The position numbers and the translations under genes were made by a program. A stretch of 64,000 nt of DNA, taken from Orlajensenia stereocauli (GTDB lineage: Bacteria; Actinomycetota; Actinomycetes; Actinomycetales; Microbacteriaceae). The stretch lies in NCBI RefSeq assembly GCF_039548895.1, contig NZ_JBCLVG010000002.1. One strand, given 5' to 3'. Below the pieces are notes generated by a model that worked only from the letters and a program-made list of their open reading frames with translations, was not told the origin of the DNA and made no database searches. Shown here piece after piece: positions 1 to 8,490 of the stretch (within the stretch, counting starts at the first letter, position 1; each line of letters begins with the position of its first letter).

Positions 1-20
1 TGAATCGATACCTGTACGGC

Positions 21-51
21 TTGCATTCCGACCGTTCGTTAGCGCTAACAT
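21..51 (+). promoter_or_regulatory. Putative araDBA promoter with operator over the -10
   Basis: TTGCAT at 21-26 and TAACAT at 46-51 (19-bp spacing, longer than ideal) could be the -35 and -10. The right half of the first LacI-type operator supplies the -10-like TAACAT. The same arrangement recurs in front of the ytfQ-like gene. Confidence 0.4.
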
Positions 52-74
52 AGACGGAGGCTGTTAGCGCTAAC
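38..74 (+). promoter_or_regulatory. Two LacI-family operators upstream of araD
   Basis: Two perfect copies of the 12-bp palindrome GTTAGCGCTAAC lie at 38-49 and 63-74, with centres 25 bp apart. A dyad with a central CG is the classic LacI-family operator form. Two LacI-family genes lie downstream (8491 and 15847) with nearly identical recognition helices, so either could bind here. The pair sits over the likely promoter and just before the araD ribosome binding site, which fits repression of the ara operon relieved by a pentose. Confidence 0.8.
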
Positions 75-143
75 GACGTGGCAGCCTCCGACGCCGCCGT
101 CTCGTGGTGCGTCGGTGTGCATCACGACGAAGGAGTTGCGACG

Positions 144-884
144 GTGGCATCAGCATCCGGCCAGGAGAGCATCAAGCGCTCCGTCTTCACCGCCGAGATC
201 GAAGCCGCCATCCAGCAGGTGCGCGCAGACGTCGCCGCACTTCACTCCGAGCTCACCCGCTACGGCCTGATCGTCTGGACCGGCGGAAACGTGTCCGGTC
301 GCGTTCCCGGAGCCGACCTCTTCGTCATCAAGCCGTCGGGCGTCTCCTACGACGACCTCGCCCCAGACAACATGATCCTGTGCGACCTCGACGGCGCCGT
401 CATCGCAGGCACCCCCGGCTCCGACCGCAGCCCGTCGAGCGACACGGCAGCCCACGCCTACGTCTACCGCAACATGCCCGACGTCGGTGGCGTCGTGCAC
501 ACCCACTCCACGTTCGCCGTGGCCTGGGCCGCACGCAATGAAGAGATCCCCTGCGTGATCACGGCGATGGCCGACGAGTTCGGTGGGCCCATCCCCGTCG
601 GCCCGTTCGCGATCATCGGCGATGACTCGATCGGTCGCGGCATCGTCGAGACCCTCTCCGGTCACCGCTCGCGCGCCGTACTCATGGCCAATCACGGCCC
701 GTTCACCATCGGCAAGGACGCCAAGGATGCGGTCAAGGCCGCCGTCATGGTCGAGGACGTCGCCCGCACGGTGCACTACGCCCGCGAGGCCGGACCGCTC
801 GTCCCCATCCCGCAGCAGGCCATCGACAGCCTCTTCGACCGCTACCAGAACGTCTACGGGCAGTCTGGGGACGCACGCCGATGA
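144..884 (+). CDS. araD: L-ribulose-5-phosphate 4-epimerase AraD
   Basis: A class II aldolase/adducin-family protein of 246 residues that converts L-ribulose 5-phosphate to D-xylulose 5-phosphate, the last step of L-arabinose breakdown. Visible family signs are the TGGNVSGR segment near the N-terminus (phosphate binding), the metal-ligand pair HTHS after GVV, and a later NHGPF segment. I chose the GTG at 144 because AAGGAG at 130-135 sits 8 nt before it. An earlier in-frame GTG at 78 lies right against the second operator and would add 22 unusual residues. The stop overlaps the araB start (ATGA), so the two are translationally coupled. Confidence 0.93.
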   Translation: MASASGQESIKRSVFTAEIEAAIQQVRADVAALHSELTRYGLIVWTGGNVSGRVPGADLFVIKPSGVSYDDLAPDNMILCDLDGAVIAGTPGSDRSPSSDTAAHAYVYRNMPDVGGVVHTHSTFAVAWAARNEEIPCVITAMADEFGGPIPVGPFAIIGDDSIGRGIVETLSGHRSRAVLMANHGPFTIGKDAKDAVKAAVMVEDVARTVHYAREAGPLVPIPQQAIDSLFDRYQNVYGQSGDARR

Positions 885-2539
885 GCGATTCCACCAGCAC
901 CACGGATGCCGCTCGCACGGCCATCCTCGAGGGGCGCACGTCGCTCGGCATCGAGTTCGGCTCGACGCGCATCAAGGCCTGCCTCATCGGCGAGAACCCC
1001 GGCGACGTGCTCGCCGTGGGCAGCCACGAGTGGGAGAACCAGTTCGTCGACCGCGTCTGGACCTACTCGCTCGACTCCGTCTGGGCCGGCGTGCAGGCGG
1101 CCTACGCCGACCTCGTCGCCCAGGTGAGCCGCGACCACGGCGTGGAGCCCACCACCTTCGGTGCCATCGGCGTCTCGGCGATGATGCACGGCTACCTGGC
1201 CTTCGACGCGGCCGACGAGCTGCTGGTGCCGTTCCGCACCTGGCGCAACACCTCGACGGGTCCGGCCGCTGCCGAACTCAGCGAGAGCTTCGGCGTGAAC
1301 ATCCCGCTGCGCTGGTCGATCGCCCACCTGCACCAGGCCGTGCTCGATGACGAGGCCCACGTCCCCGACGTCGCGTTCCTCACGACCCTCGCCGGCTACG
1401 TGCACTGGAAGCTCACGGGACGCAAGGTCATCGGCGTAGGCGACGCGTCAGGCATGTTCCCGATCGATTCAGCCACGTACGACTACGACGCCGGCCTCAT
1501 CGCGATCTACGACGATCTCGTCGCCGACCGCGCTCCCCAGCTCCGGGTCGCCGACCTGCTTCCCGAGGTGCTCGTCGCCGGTGAGGCTGCCGGCACCCTG
1601 ACCGTCGAGGGCGCCGCACTCCTCGACCCGACGGGCGCCTTGAAGCCCGGCGCCCTGCTCTGCCCGCCCGAGGGCGACGCCGGCACCGGCATGGTGGCAA
1701 CGAACTCGGTCGCACCGCGCACGGGCAACGTGAGCGCCGGCACCAGCATCTTCGCCATGGTGGTGCTCGAGGCTCCGCTCGCGCAGGTGCACCACGAGCT
1801 CGACCTCGTCACGACACCGGCCGGCGACCCCGTAGCCATGGTGCACTGCAACAACGGCGCCAGCGAACTGGCGGCGTGGGTGAGCGTGTTCTCGCGCTTC
1901 GCCGCCGCATCCGGAACCCCTGTCGACACCGATGCCGCGTTCGGCGTGCTGCTGCGAGAAGCACTCGAGGGCGAGGCGGATGCCGGTGGCATCATCGCCT
2001 ACAACCACCTCGCCGGCGAGCCGATCGCCGGACTCACCGAGGGCCGCCCGCTGGTCGTGCGCACACCGGACAGCAGGCTCACGCTCGCGAACTTCATGCG
2101 GGCCCAGGTCTACGGCGTGTACGGCACCCTCAGCCTCGGCATGCGCGTGCTCGCCGACGAGGGCGTCTCGCTCGACCGCATGTTCGCCCACGGTGGCATC
2201 TTCCGCACCGCCGGCGTCGCCCAGCGCCTGCTCGCCGGCGCCCTCGACGCCCCCGTCGCCGTCGGCGAGACGGCCAGCGAGGGCGGCGCGTGGGGCATCG
2301 CGGTGCTGGCGTCGTACCTGAGGGCGCAGTCCAGCTCGGCTGCGGCCTCCGGCACGGCGGCATCCGGCACGGCGGCATCCGGAACCGACCTCGGAACTTA
2401 CCTGAACGAGAGCGTCTTCGCCGACGCCGGGTTCGACACCGTCGCGCCCGTCGCAGAGGACGTCGCGGGCTTCGCCACCTTCCTCGACCGCTATCGGGCC
2501 GGCCTCGCCGCCGAGGCAGCCGCCGTGCAGGCGCTCTGA
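881..2539 (+). CDS. araB: L-ribulokinase AraB (FGGY family)
   Basis: A 552-residue FGGY-family carbohydrate kinase that phosphorylates L-ribulose with ATP. The N-terminal ATPase fold starts with LGIEFGSTRIKACLI. The C-terminal half has the family pattern with MFAHGGIFRTAGVAQR and a GAWGIAVLA block. It overlaps araD by ATGA and is followed 56 nt later by araA. A short repeat (ASGTA three times, from repeated GCATCCGGCACGGCG-like units near 2343-2385) interrupts the C-terminal part, a low-complexity insertion like others in this locus. Confidence 0.93.
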   Translation: MSDSTSTTDAARTAILEGRTSLGIEFGSTRIKACLIGENPGDVLAVGSHEWENQFVDRVWTYSLDSVWAGVQAAYADLVAQVSRDHGVEPTTFGAIGVSAMMHGYLAFDAADELLVPFRTWRNTSTGPAAAELSESFGVNIPLRWSIAHLHQAVLDDEAHVPDVAFLTTLAGYVHWKLTGRKVIGVGDASGMFPIDSATYDYDAGLIAIYDDLVADRAPQLRVADLLPEVLVAGEAAGTLTVEGAALLDPTGALKPGALLCPPEGDAGTGMVATNSVAPRTGNVSAGTSIFAMVVLEAPLAQVHHELDLVTTPAGDPVAMVHCNNGASELAAWVSVFSRFAAASGTPVDTDAAFGVLLREALEGEADAGGIIAYNHLAGEPIAGLTEGRPLVVRTPDSRLTLANFMRAQVYGVYGTLSLGMRVLADEGVSLDRMFAHGGIFRTAGVAQRLLAGALDAPVAVGETASEGGAWGIAVLASYLRAQSSSAAASGTAASGTAASGTDLGTYLNESVFADAGFDTVAPVAEDVAGFATFLDRYRAGLAAEAAAVQAL

Positions 2540-2595
2540 CCGAGCGACCGACGCACCCATAACCGACACCGACCACAGCACCAGGAGACCAGCAC

Positions 2596-4110
2596 ATGAC
2601 CCGCACCGCCCTCACCACCTCGCTCGAGCAGTACGAGGTCTGGTTCCTCACCGGAAGCCAGGGCCTCTACGGCGAGGAGACCCTGCGTCAGGTGGCCGAG
2701 CAGTCGCGCGCCATCTCCGACGAGCTCGGTGGCGGCGTTCCGGTCAAGGTCGTCTGGAAGCCGGTGCTCACAGACTCCGACAGCATCCGTCGCACCGCCC
2801 TCGAGGTGAATGCGGCTGACAACGTGATCGGCGTCATCGCCTGGATGCACACGTTCAGCCCTGCCAAGATGTGGATCGCCGGCCTCGACGCCCTGCAGAA
2901 GCCGCTGCTGCACCTGCACACGCAGGCCAACGTCGAGCTGCCGTGGGGCGAGATCGACTTCGACTTCATGAACCTCAACCAGGCCGCCCACGGCGACCGC
3001 GAGTTCGGCTACATCCAGACCCGCCTCGGCATCGCCCGCAAGACCGTCGTCGGCCACGTGTCGAACCCGGCCGTGCAGCAGCAGGTGGAGACCTGGCAGC
3101 GCGCCGCGGCCGGCTGGTCGGCATCCCGCACCCTGAAACTCGCCCGTTTCGGCGACAACATGCGCTACGTCGCGGTGACCGAGGGCGACAAGACCGAGGC
3201 CGAACTGCGCTTCGGCGTGCAGGTCAACACCTGGGGGGTCAACGAGCTGGCGGATGCGGTGGCCGCTGCATCCGAGGCAGACATCGACGCCCTCGTCGCC
3301 GAGTACGAGGAGCTCTACGAGGTCGTTCCCGAGCTGCGTGCCGGCGGCGACCGCCACCAGAGCCTGCGCGACGGCGCCGCGATCGAGATCGGGCTGCGCT
3401 CGTTCCTCGAGGAGGGCGGCTTCGGCGCCTTCACCACGAGCTTCGAGGACCTGGGCGCCCTCAAGCAGCTGCCCGGCCTCGCCGTGCAGCGCCTGATGGC
3501 CGAGGGCTACGGTTTCGGCGCCGAGGGCGACTGGAAGACCGCCATCCTGGTGCGCGTCGCCAACGTGATGGGCTCCGGCCTCCCCGGAGGCGCGAGCCTC
3601 ATGGAGGACTACACCTACGACCTCGTCCCCGGCAACGAGCGCATCCTCGGCGCCCACATGCTCGAGGTATCGCCGTCGCTCACGACGTCGAAGCCCACGT
3701 TGGAGATCCACCCGCTCGGCATCGGCGGCAAGGACGACCCCGTGCGCCTGGTCTTCACGGCAGACCCCGGTCCCGCCGTGGTCGTCGCGCTCTCCGACAT
3801 GCGCGACCGCTTCCGCCTCACGGCGAACGTGGTCGAGAATGTGTCGGCTCCCGAGCTGCCGAAGCTTCCCGTCGGCCGTGCCGTCTGGAAGCCGGCTCCC
3901 GACTTCGCCACGAGCGCCGCCTGCTGGCTCACCGCCGGCGCGGCGCACCACACAGTCATGTCGACAGCCGTGAGCGTCGACGTGTTCCGAGATTTCGCCG
4001 AGATCGCTCGCACCGAGCTTCTCGTGATCGATGAGACCACCACCCAGCGCGACTTCGCGCGGGAGGTGCGCTGGAACCAGGCGTACTACCGCCTGGCGCA
4101 AGGCCTGTAA
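2596..4110 (+). CDS. araA: L-arabinose isomerase AraA
   Basis: A 504-residue isomerase converting L-arabinose to L-ribulose in the cytoplasm. It shows family blocks such as EVWFLTGSQGLYG at the N-terminus, WMHTFSPAKMWI, LLHLHTQ, MNLNQAAHGDREFG, and a late EIHPLGIGGK with AAHHT. The length matches the usual ~500 residues. The ATG at 2596 follows a CAGGAGAC ribosome binding site. It completes the araDBA set, and the sugar-binding protein gene follows after a stem-loop, so it probably shares a transcript with the transporter. Confidence 0.96.
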   Translation: MTRTALTTSLEQYEVWFLTGSQGLYGEETLRQVAEQSRAISDELGGGVPVKVVWKPVLTDSDSIRRTALEVNAADNVIGVIAWMHTFSPAKMWIAGLDALQKPLLHLHTQANVELPWGEIDFDFMNLNQAAHGDREFGYIQTRLGIARKTVVGHVSNPAVQQQVETWQRAAAGWSASRTLKLARFGDNMRYVAVTEGDKTEAELRFGVQVNTWGVNELADAVAAASEADIDALVAEYEELYEVVPELRAGGDRHQSLRDGAAIEIGLRSFLEEGGFGAFTTSFEDLGALKQLPGLAVQRLMAEGYGFGAEGDWKTAILVRVANVMGSGLPGGASLMEDYTYDLVPGNERILGAHMLEVSPSLTTSKPTLEIHPLGIGGKDDPVRLVFTADPGPAVVVALSDMRDRFRLTANVVENVSAPELPKLPVGRAVWKPAPDFATSAACWLTAGAAHHTVMSTAVSVDVFRDFAEIARTELLVIDETTTQRDFAREVRWNQAYYRLAQGL

Positions 4111-4185
4111 ACGCAACACCCAGCACCAACAGCACCACACAACTCAACAAACCCGTCGCACGGTCACCCGGCCGCGCGGCTCACG

Positions 4186-4217
4186 GGATCCGGTGATTCA
4201 TGGACGACACCGGATCC
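4186..4217 (+). terminator. Intercistronic stem-loop between araA and the sugar-binding protein
   Basis: A 10-bp perfect stem (GGATCCGGTG at 4186-4195 with CACCGGATCC at 4208-4217) encloses a 12-nt loop. No T-tract follows, so partial termination or mRNA stabilisation of the abundant binding-protein message is likelier than full termination. Confidence 0.55.
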
Positions 4218-4264
4218 GCACCTCACCAAGTGAACAACGGTGTCCATCAGTGAAAGGAAACACA

Positions 4265-5398
4265 GTGAAGACCACCAAGAAGGTCCTTCTCGCCACGCTG
4301 GCAGCGGGCTCCATGCTCGCTCTCGCGGCCTGCTCCGGCGGCGGCGCAGGCGGCGGCGCCACCGAGGGTGCCCAGGGAGACGGCGGCCTCATCGGCGTCG
4401 CGATGCCCACCAAGAGCTCCGAGCGCTGGATCCAGGACGGCAACGCCGTCAAGGAGCAGCTCGAGGCCGAGGGCTTCAAGGTTGACCTGCAGTACGCAGA
4501 GGACGACATCCCCACGCAGGTCTCGCAGATCGAGAACATGATCACCAAGGGTGCAGAGGCCCTGATCATCGCTTCGATTGACGGCACCACGCTGACGCAG
4601 GTGCTGCAGGATGCCGCTGACGCGGACATCCCGATCATCGCCTACGACCGCCTCATCCGCGACAGCGAGAACGTGGACTACTACGCCTCGTTCGACAACT
4701 ACAAGGTCGGCGTGCAGCAGGCCAACTCGATCCTCAGTGGCCTCGGCCTCGTGGACCTCGAGGGCGCTCCCGTCGCTGACGCACCCAAGGGACCGTTCAA
4801 CATCGAGCTGTTCGCCGGTTCGCCCGACGACAACAACGCCACGTTCTTCTGGAACGGTGCGATCGACACCCTGCAGCCCCTGATCGATGACGGAACCCTC
4901 GTCGTCAAGAGCGGCCAGACCGACTTCCAGCAGGCCGCAACGCTGCGCTGGGACGGCGAGGTCGCACAGAGCCGCATGGAGGACATCCTCACCAAGAGCT
5001 ACTCCGACGGCTCGAAGGTCAACGCCGTGCTCTCGCCCTACGACGGTCTGTCGCGAGGCATCATCTCGGCTCTGACCGACGCCGGCTACACCGTTGGCGC
5101 CGAGTGGCCCTTCATCTCCGGCCAGGACGCCGAGCTCGACTCGGTCAAGGCCATCAACTCCGGTGAGCAGTACGCCACCATCTTCAAGGACACCCGCAAG
5201 CTCGCGGTCGTGGCCGTGGACATGGCGACCGCCCTGCTGAACGGTGAGGAGCCCGAGGTCAACAACACCGAGGACTACGACAACGGCAAGAAGGTCGTTC
5301 CGTCGTACCTGCTCGAGTCGCAGATCGTCGTCAAGGACAACGTCAACGAGATCCTGGTCGACAGCGGCTACTGGACCGAAGAGGAGATCAAGGGCTAA
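4265..5398 (+). CDS. ChvE-type sugar-binding lipoprotein of an ABC importer
   Basis: A periplasmic-binding-protein-like lipoprotein of 377 residues. The signal peptide ends in a lipobox (LALAAC, lipidated Cys23), so it is anchored outside the cytoplasmic membrane. The mature part has the family 1 sugar-binding pattern (IGVAMPTKSSERW, AYDRLIRDSENVDYY, SPYDGLSRGII), close to ChvE and other multiple-monosaccharide binding proteins. GTG at 4265 is preferred because GAAAGGA lies at 4252-4258 and the lipoprotein signal starts here. The genes on either side (araA and a GguA/MmsA-like ATPase) point to L-arabinose or a related pentose as substrate. Confidence 0.88.
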   Translation: MKTTKKVLLATLAAGSMLALAACSGGGAGGGATEGAQGDGGLIGVAMPTKSSERWIQDGNAVKEQLEAEGFKVDLQYAEDDIPTQVSQIENMITKGAEALIIASIDGTTLTQVLQDAADADIPIIAYDRLIRDSENVDYYASFDNYKVGVQQANSILSGLGLVDLEGAPVADAPKGPFNIELFAGSPDDNNATFFWNGAIDTLQPLIDDGTLVVKSGQTDFQQAATLRWDGEVAQSRMEDILTKSYSDGSKVNAVLSPYDGLSRGIISALTDAGYTVGAEWPFISGQDAELDSVKAINSGEQYATIFKDTRKLAVVAVDMATALLNGEEPEVNNTEDYDNGKKVVPSYLLESQIVVKDNVNEILVDSGYWTEEEIKG

Positions 5399-5440
5399 TA
5401 CCCTCGATCACCCGATCGTCCCGATGATCGACTGACGCGT

Positions 5441-5481
5441 GTCGGGGCCTGGGTGCGAGTAATCTCGCAGCAGGCCCCGGC
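5441..5481 (+). terminator. Strong stem-loop between binding protein and ATPase genes
   Basis: GTCGGGGCCTG at 5441-5451 pairs with 5471-5481 (one G-T pair). Inside, TGCGAG (5454-5459) pairs with CTCGCA (5464-5469) around a TAAT loop. This makes a long two-part hairpin in the 147-nt gap. It probably protects the upstream message and lowers read-through, giving more binding protein than ATPase. Confidence 0.65.
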
Positions 5482-5545
5482 ACGCCGACGTCGCATCACC
5501 ACTCCCGTCCGTCCCGGAGCACCCGGCGAGGAAGCAGGAATACGA

Positions 5546-7072
5546 ATGACGAACATTCTCGAGATGCGCGGCATCACGAAGACGTTCCCCGGCGTGAAGG
5601 CGCTCTCGGAGGTGACCCTCGAGGTCGGCCGCGGTGAGGTCCACGCCATCTGCGGCGAGAACGGCGCCGGAAAGTCCACGCTCATGAAGGTGCTCTCGGG
5701 CGTCTACGGGCACGGAACCTACGAGGGCGACATCGTCTTCGAGGACGAGGTGGTGGAGTTCAAGGACATCACCGACAGCGAGGCCAAGGGCATCGTCATC
5801 ATCCACCAGGAGCTGGCGCTCAGCCCCTACCTCTCGATCGCCGAGAACATCTTCCTCAACAACGAGGTCAAGGGCCGCGGCGGCCTCATCGACTGGAACA
5901 AGACCAACCACGAGGCCCAGACGCTGCTGCACCGCGTCGGCCTCCGTGACAACCCGACGACGAAGATCATGAACATCGGCGTCGGCAAGCAGCAGCTCGT
6001 GGAGATCGCCAAGGCACTCTCGAAGCGCGTGAAGCTGCTCATCCTCGACGAGCCCACTGCGGCCCTGAACGACGAGGACTCCGATCACCTGCTCGACCTG
6101 ATCCTGCACCTCAAGGAGCAGGGCATCACGTCGATCATCATCAGCCACAAGCTCAACGAGATCAAGAAGATCGCCGACACCGTGACGGTCATCCGTGACG
6201 GCAAGTCGATCGAGACGATCGCCAAGGCCGACGTCTCCGAAGAGCGCATCATCAAGGACATGGTCGGCCGCGACCTCGAGCACCGCTACCCGGAGCACAC
6301 GCCGAACATCGGCGAGGAGCTGCTGCGGGTCGAGGACTGGACCGCGCACCACCCGCAGGACACCTCGCGCGTGATGGTCGACAACGTGAACATCACCGTG
6401 CGCGCCGGCGAGATCGTCGGCATCGCCGGCCTCATGGGCGCCGGTCGCACCGAGTTCGCGATGAGCCTGTTCGGTCAAACCTACGGATCGCGCATCTCCG
6501 GCAAGGTGTTCAAGCGCGGCCAGGAGATCAAGACCCGCACGGTGTCCGAGGCGATCGACAACGGCATCGCGTACGCCACCGAGGATCGCAAGACCTACGG
6601 TCTCAACCTCATCGAGGACATCAAGCGGAACATCTCGATGGCATCCCTCGGGAAGCTCGAGAAGTTCGGCCTCGTGCACGACAACGAGGAGTTCAAGGTC
6701 GCCAACGAGTACCGCACGTCGATGAACATCAAGGCGCCGAACGTGCTCGTGAAGACCGGCAAGCTCTCGGGCGGCAACCAGCAGAAGGTCGTGCTGTCGA
6801 AGTGGATCTACTCCGACCCGGATGTCCTCATCCTGGACGAGCCCACCCGCGGCATCGACGTCGGCGCGAAGTACGAGATCTACACGATCATCAACAGGCT
6901 GGCATCCGAGGGCAAGGGCGTCATCGTCATCTCCTCCGAGCTGCCCGAGCTGCTCGGCATCTGCGATCGCATCTACGCCCTCTCGGAGGGGCGCATCACC
7001 GGGGAACTGCCGATCGATGAGGCGACCCCCGAAGCCGTACTCAAGCTCATGACCATGGAGAAGCCCCGCTAG
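5546..7072 (+). CDS. mmsA: Sugar ABC transporter ATPase, MmsA/GguA type
   Basis: A 508-residue double ATPase with two fused nucleotide-binding domains. The first has an intact Walker A (GENGAGKST) and LILDEPTAAL. The second has the usual degenerate P-loop of this family (GLMGAGRTE) but an intact signature LSGGNQQK and ILDEPTRGIDVGAKYE. It powers import by the partner permease at 7126. ATG at 5546 begins the conserved N-terminus after AGCAGGAATACG, and the longer upstream frame lies inside the hairpin. The symbol follows family naming for multiple-monosaccharide transporters and is not proof of the substrate. Confidence 0.92.
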   Translation: MTNILEMRGITKTFPGVKALSEVTLEVGRGEVHAICGENGAGKSTLMKVLSGVYGHGTYEGDIVFEDEVVEFKDITDSEAKGIVIIHQELALSPYLSIAENIFLNNEVKGRGGLIDWNKTNHEAQTLLHRVGLRDNPTTKIMNIGVGKQQLVEIAKALSKRVKLLILDEPTAALNDEDSDHLLDLILHLKEQGITSIIISHKLNEIKKIADTVTVIRDGKSIETIAKADVSEERIIKDMVGRDLEHRYPEHTPNIGEELLRVEDWTAHHPQDTSRVMVDNVNITVRAGEIVGIAGLMGAGRTEFAMSLFGQTYGSRISGKVFKRGQEIKTRTVSEAIDNGIAYATEDRKTYGLNLIEDIKRNISMASLGKLEKFGLVHDNEEFKVANEYRTSMNIKAPNVLVKTGKLSGGNQQKVVLSKWIYSDPDVLILDEPTRGIDVGAKYEIYTIINRLASEGKGVIVISSELPELLGICDRIYALSEGRITGELPIDEATPEAVLKLMTMEKPR

Positions 7073-7125
7073 CGGCGTCGCTGGCCCGCCTTCGCTCCAC
7101 GCACCTTCCATAGAGGAGACATCAC

Positions 7126-8370
7126 ATGTCAGATCCCAACGCTCCACTTCAGACCGAGACCCGGGTCGAGGGCGGCAACGTCAACCCCATCCAGAACAAG
7201 TTCACCGACCGCCTCAGCCACATCCTGAGCGACCTCGGCAAGAACGGCATCTTCATCGCCCTCATCATCGTGGTGGTGCTGTTCTCGTTCCTGACCGATG
7301 GCATCCTGCTGCGCCCGCAGAACATCTCCAACCTGATCGTGCAGAACGGCTACATCCTCGTTCTCGCGATCGGCATGGTGATGGTGATCATCGCCGGCCA
7401 CATCGACCTGTCCGTCGGATCGGTGGCCGCCTTCGTCGGCGCCTGCTCCGGCCTGTTCGCGGTCACCTGGGGCATGCCCTGGTGGCTGGCCGTCATCCTG
7501 TCGCTCGCGATCGGTGCCGCCGTCGGTGTCTGGCAGGGCTTCTGGATCGCCTACGTCGGCATTCCAGCGTTCATCGTGACGCTGGCCGGCATGCTCATCT
7601 TCCGTGGCCTGGCGCTCGTCGTGCTCGGCAACGCCAACATCGGCTCGTTCCCCACGGAGTACCGCGCCCTCGGCAACGGCTTCGTGAACGGCATCTTCGG
7701 AGAATCCGACCCTGACATCTTCACGCTCGGCATCGGTGCGCTGGCTATCGTCGCCCTGATCGTGCAGCAGCTGCGCACCCGCCGCGGACGCCAGAAGTAC
7801 GGCCAGGAGGTGGAGCCGATCGTCTGGTTCTTCACCAAGCTGGTTCTCGTCTCGATCGCCATCGGCTTCTTCACCTACGCGCTCGCGTCGTACAAGGGCA
7901 TCCCGGTCACGCTCATCATCCTGGCGGTGCTGGTCATGGTCTACGGCGTGGTCATGAACCGCTCGGTGTTCGGGCGCCACATCTACGCGATCGGCGGCAA
8001 CCGTCACGCGGCCGAGCTGTCGGGCATCAAGACCCGACGGGTCGACTTCTGGCTGTTCGTCAACATGGGCTTCCTCGCGGCCCTCGCCGGCCTCATCTTC
8101 ACCGCCCGCCTCAACCTCGCCGGACCGAAGGCCGGTGACGGCTTCGAGCTCGAGGCCATCTCCGCCGCCTTCATCGGTGGAGCGGCTGTGCAGGGCGGTG
8201 TCGGCACCATCGGCGGCGCCATCATCGGTGGTCTGATCATCGGTGTGCTGAACAACGGCATGTCGATCATGGGCATCGGCATCGAGTGGCAGCAGGCGGT
8301 GAAGGGCCTCGTGCTCCTTCTCGCCGTGGCCTTCGATGTCTACAACAAGCGTCGCTCCGGCGGCCAGTAG
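7126..8370 (+). CDS. mmsB: Sugar ABC transporter permease, MmsB/GguB type
   Basis: A 414-residue integral membrane permease of the BPD_transp_2 (RbsC-like) family with about ten hydrophobic segments. It shows the family blocks GHIDLSVGSV, IGGNRHAAELSGI and AISAAFIGGAAVQGGVGTIGG. A longer central loop (QQLRTRRGRQKYGQEVEP) separates the halves, as in the GguB/XylH branch. The start is preceded by AGAGGAGA. It is the last gene of the araDBA-transporter operon and a hairpin follows. Confidence 0.92.
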   Translation: MSDPNAPLQTETRVEGGNVNPIQNKFTDRLSHILSDLGKNGIFIALIIVVVLFSFLTDGILLRPQNISNLIVQNGYILVLAIGMVMVIIAGHIDLSVGSVAAFVGACSGLFAVTWGMPWWLAVILSLAIGAAVGVWQGFWIAYVGIPAFIVTLAGMLIFRGLALVVLGNANIGSFPTEYRALGNGFVNGIFGESDPDIFTLGIGALAIVALIVQQLRTRRGRQKYGQEVEPIVWFFTKLVLVSIAIGFFTYALASYKGIPVTLIILAVLVMVYGVVMNRSVFGRHIYAIGGNRHAAELSGIKTRRVDFWLFVNMGFLAALAGLIFTARLNLAGPKAGDGFELEAISAAFIGGAAVQGGVGTIGGAIIGGLIIGVLNNGMSIMGIGIEWQQAVKGLVLLLAVAFDVYNKRRSGGQ

Positions 8371-8399
8371 GTCCCTCCTCTGTGGTGGTGGTGGGACGG

Positions 8400-8430
8400 C
8401 GGCGGCCGGGCTGAGGAAGTCCGGCCGCCG
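8400..8430 (+). terminator. Hairpin terminator after mmsB
   Basis: CGGCGGCCGG at 8400-8409 pairs perfectly with CCGGCCGCCG at 8421-8430 around an 11-nt loop, 30 nt after the permease stop. Only a TT follows, so it is a GC-rich terminator of the kind usual in actinobacteria rather than a textbook one. Confidence 0.65.
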
Positions 8431-8490
8431 TTGGCCGCTCTGCTGCACGCAGCGGTGGCCTGAACTTTTCTGATCTCGAGGGGGAGACGC

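Noticed and set aside
78..143. GTG at 78 as the araD start
   Set aside because: It directly abuts the second operator and lacks a ribosome binding site; AAGGAG supports 144.
7129..8448. Long minus-strand frames over the permease and other genes
   Set aside because: Composition is typical of shadow frames (His/Asp/Gly-rich) and all lie opposite well-supported genes.
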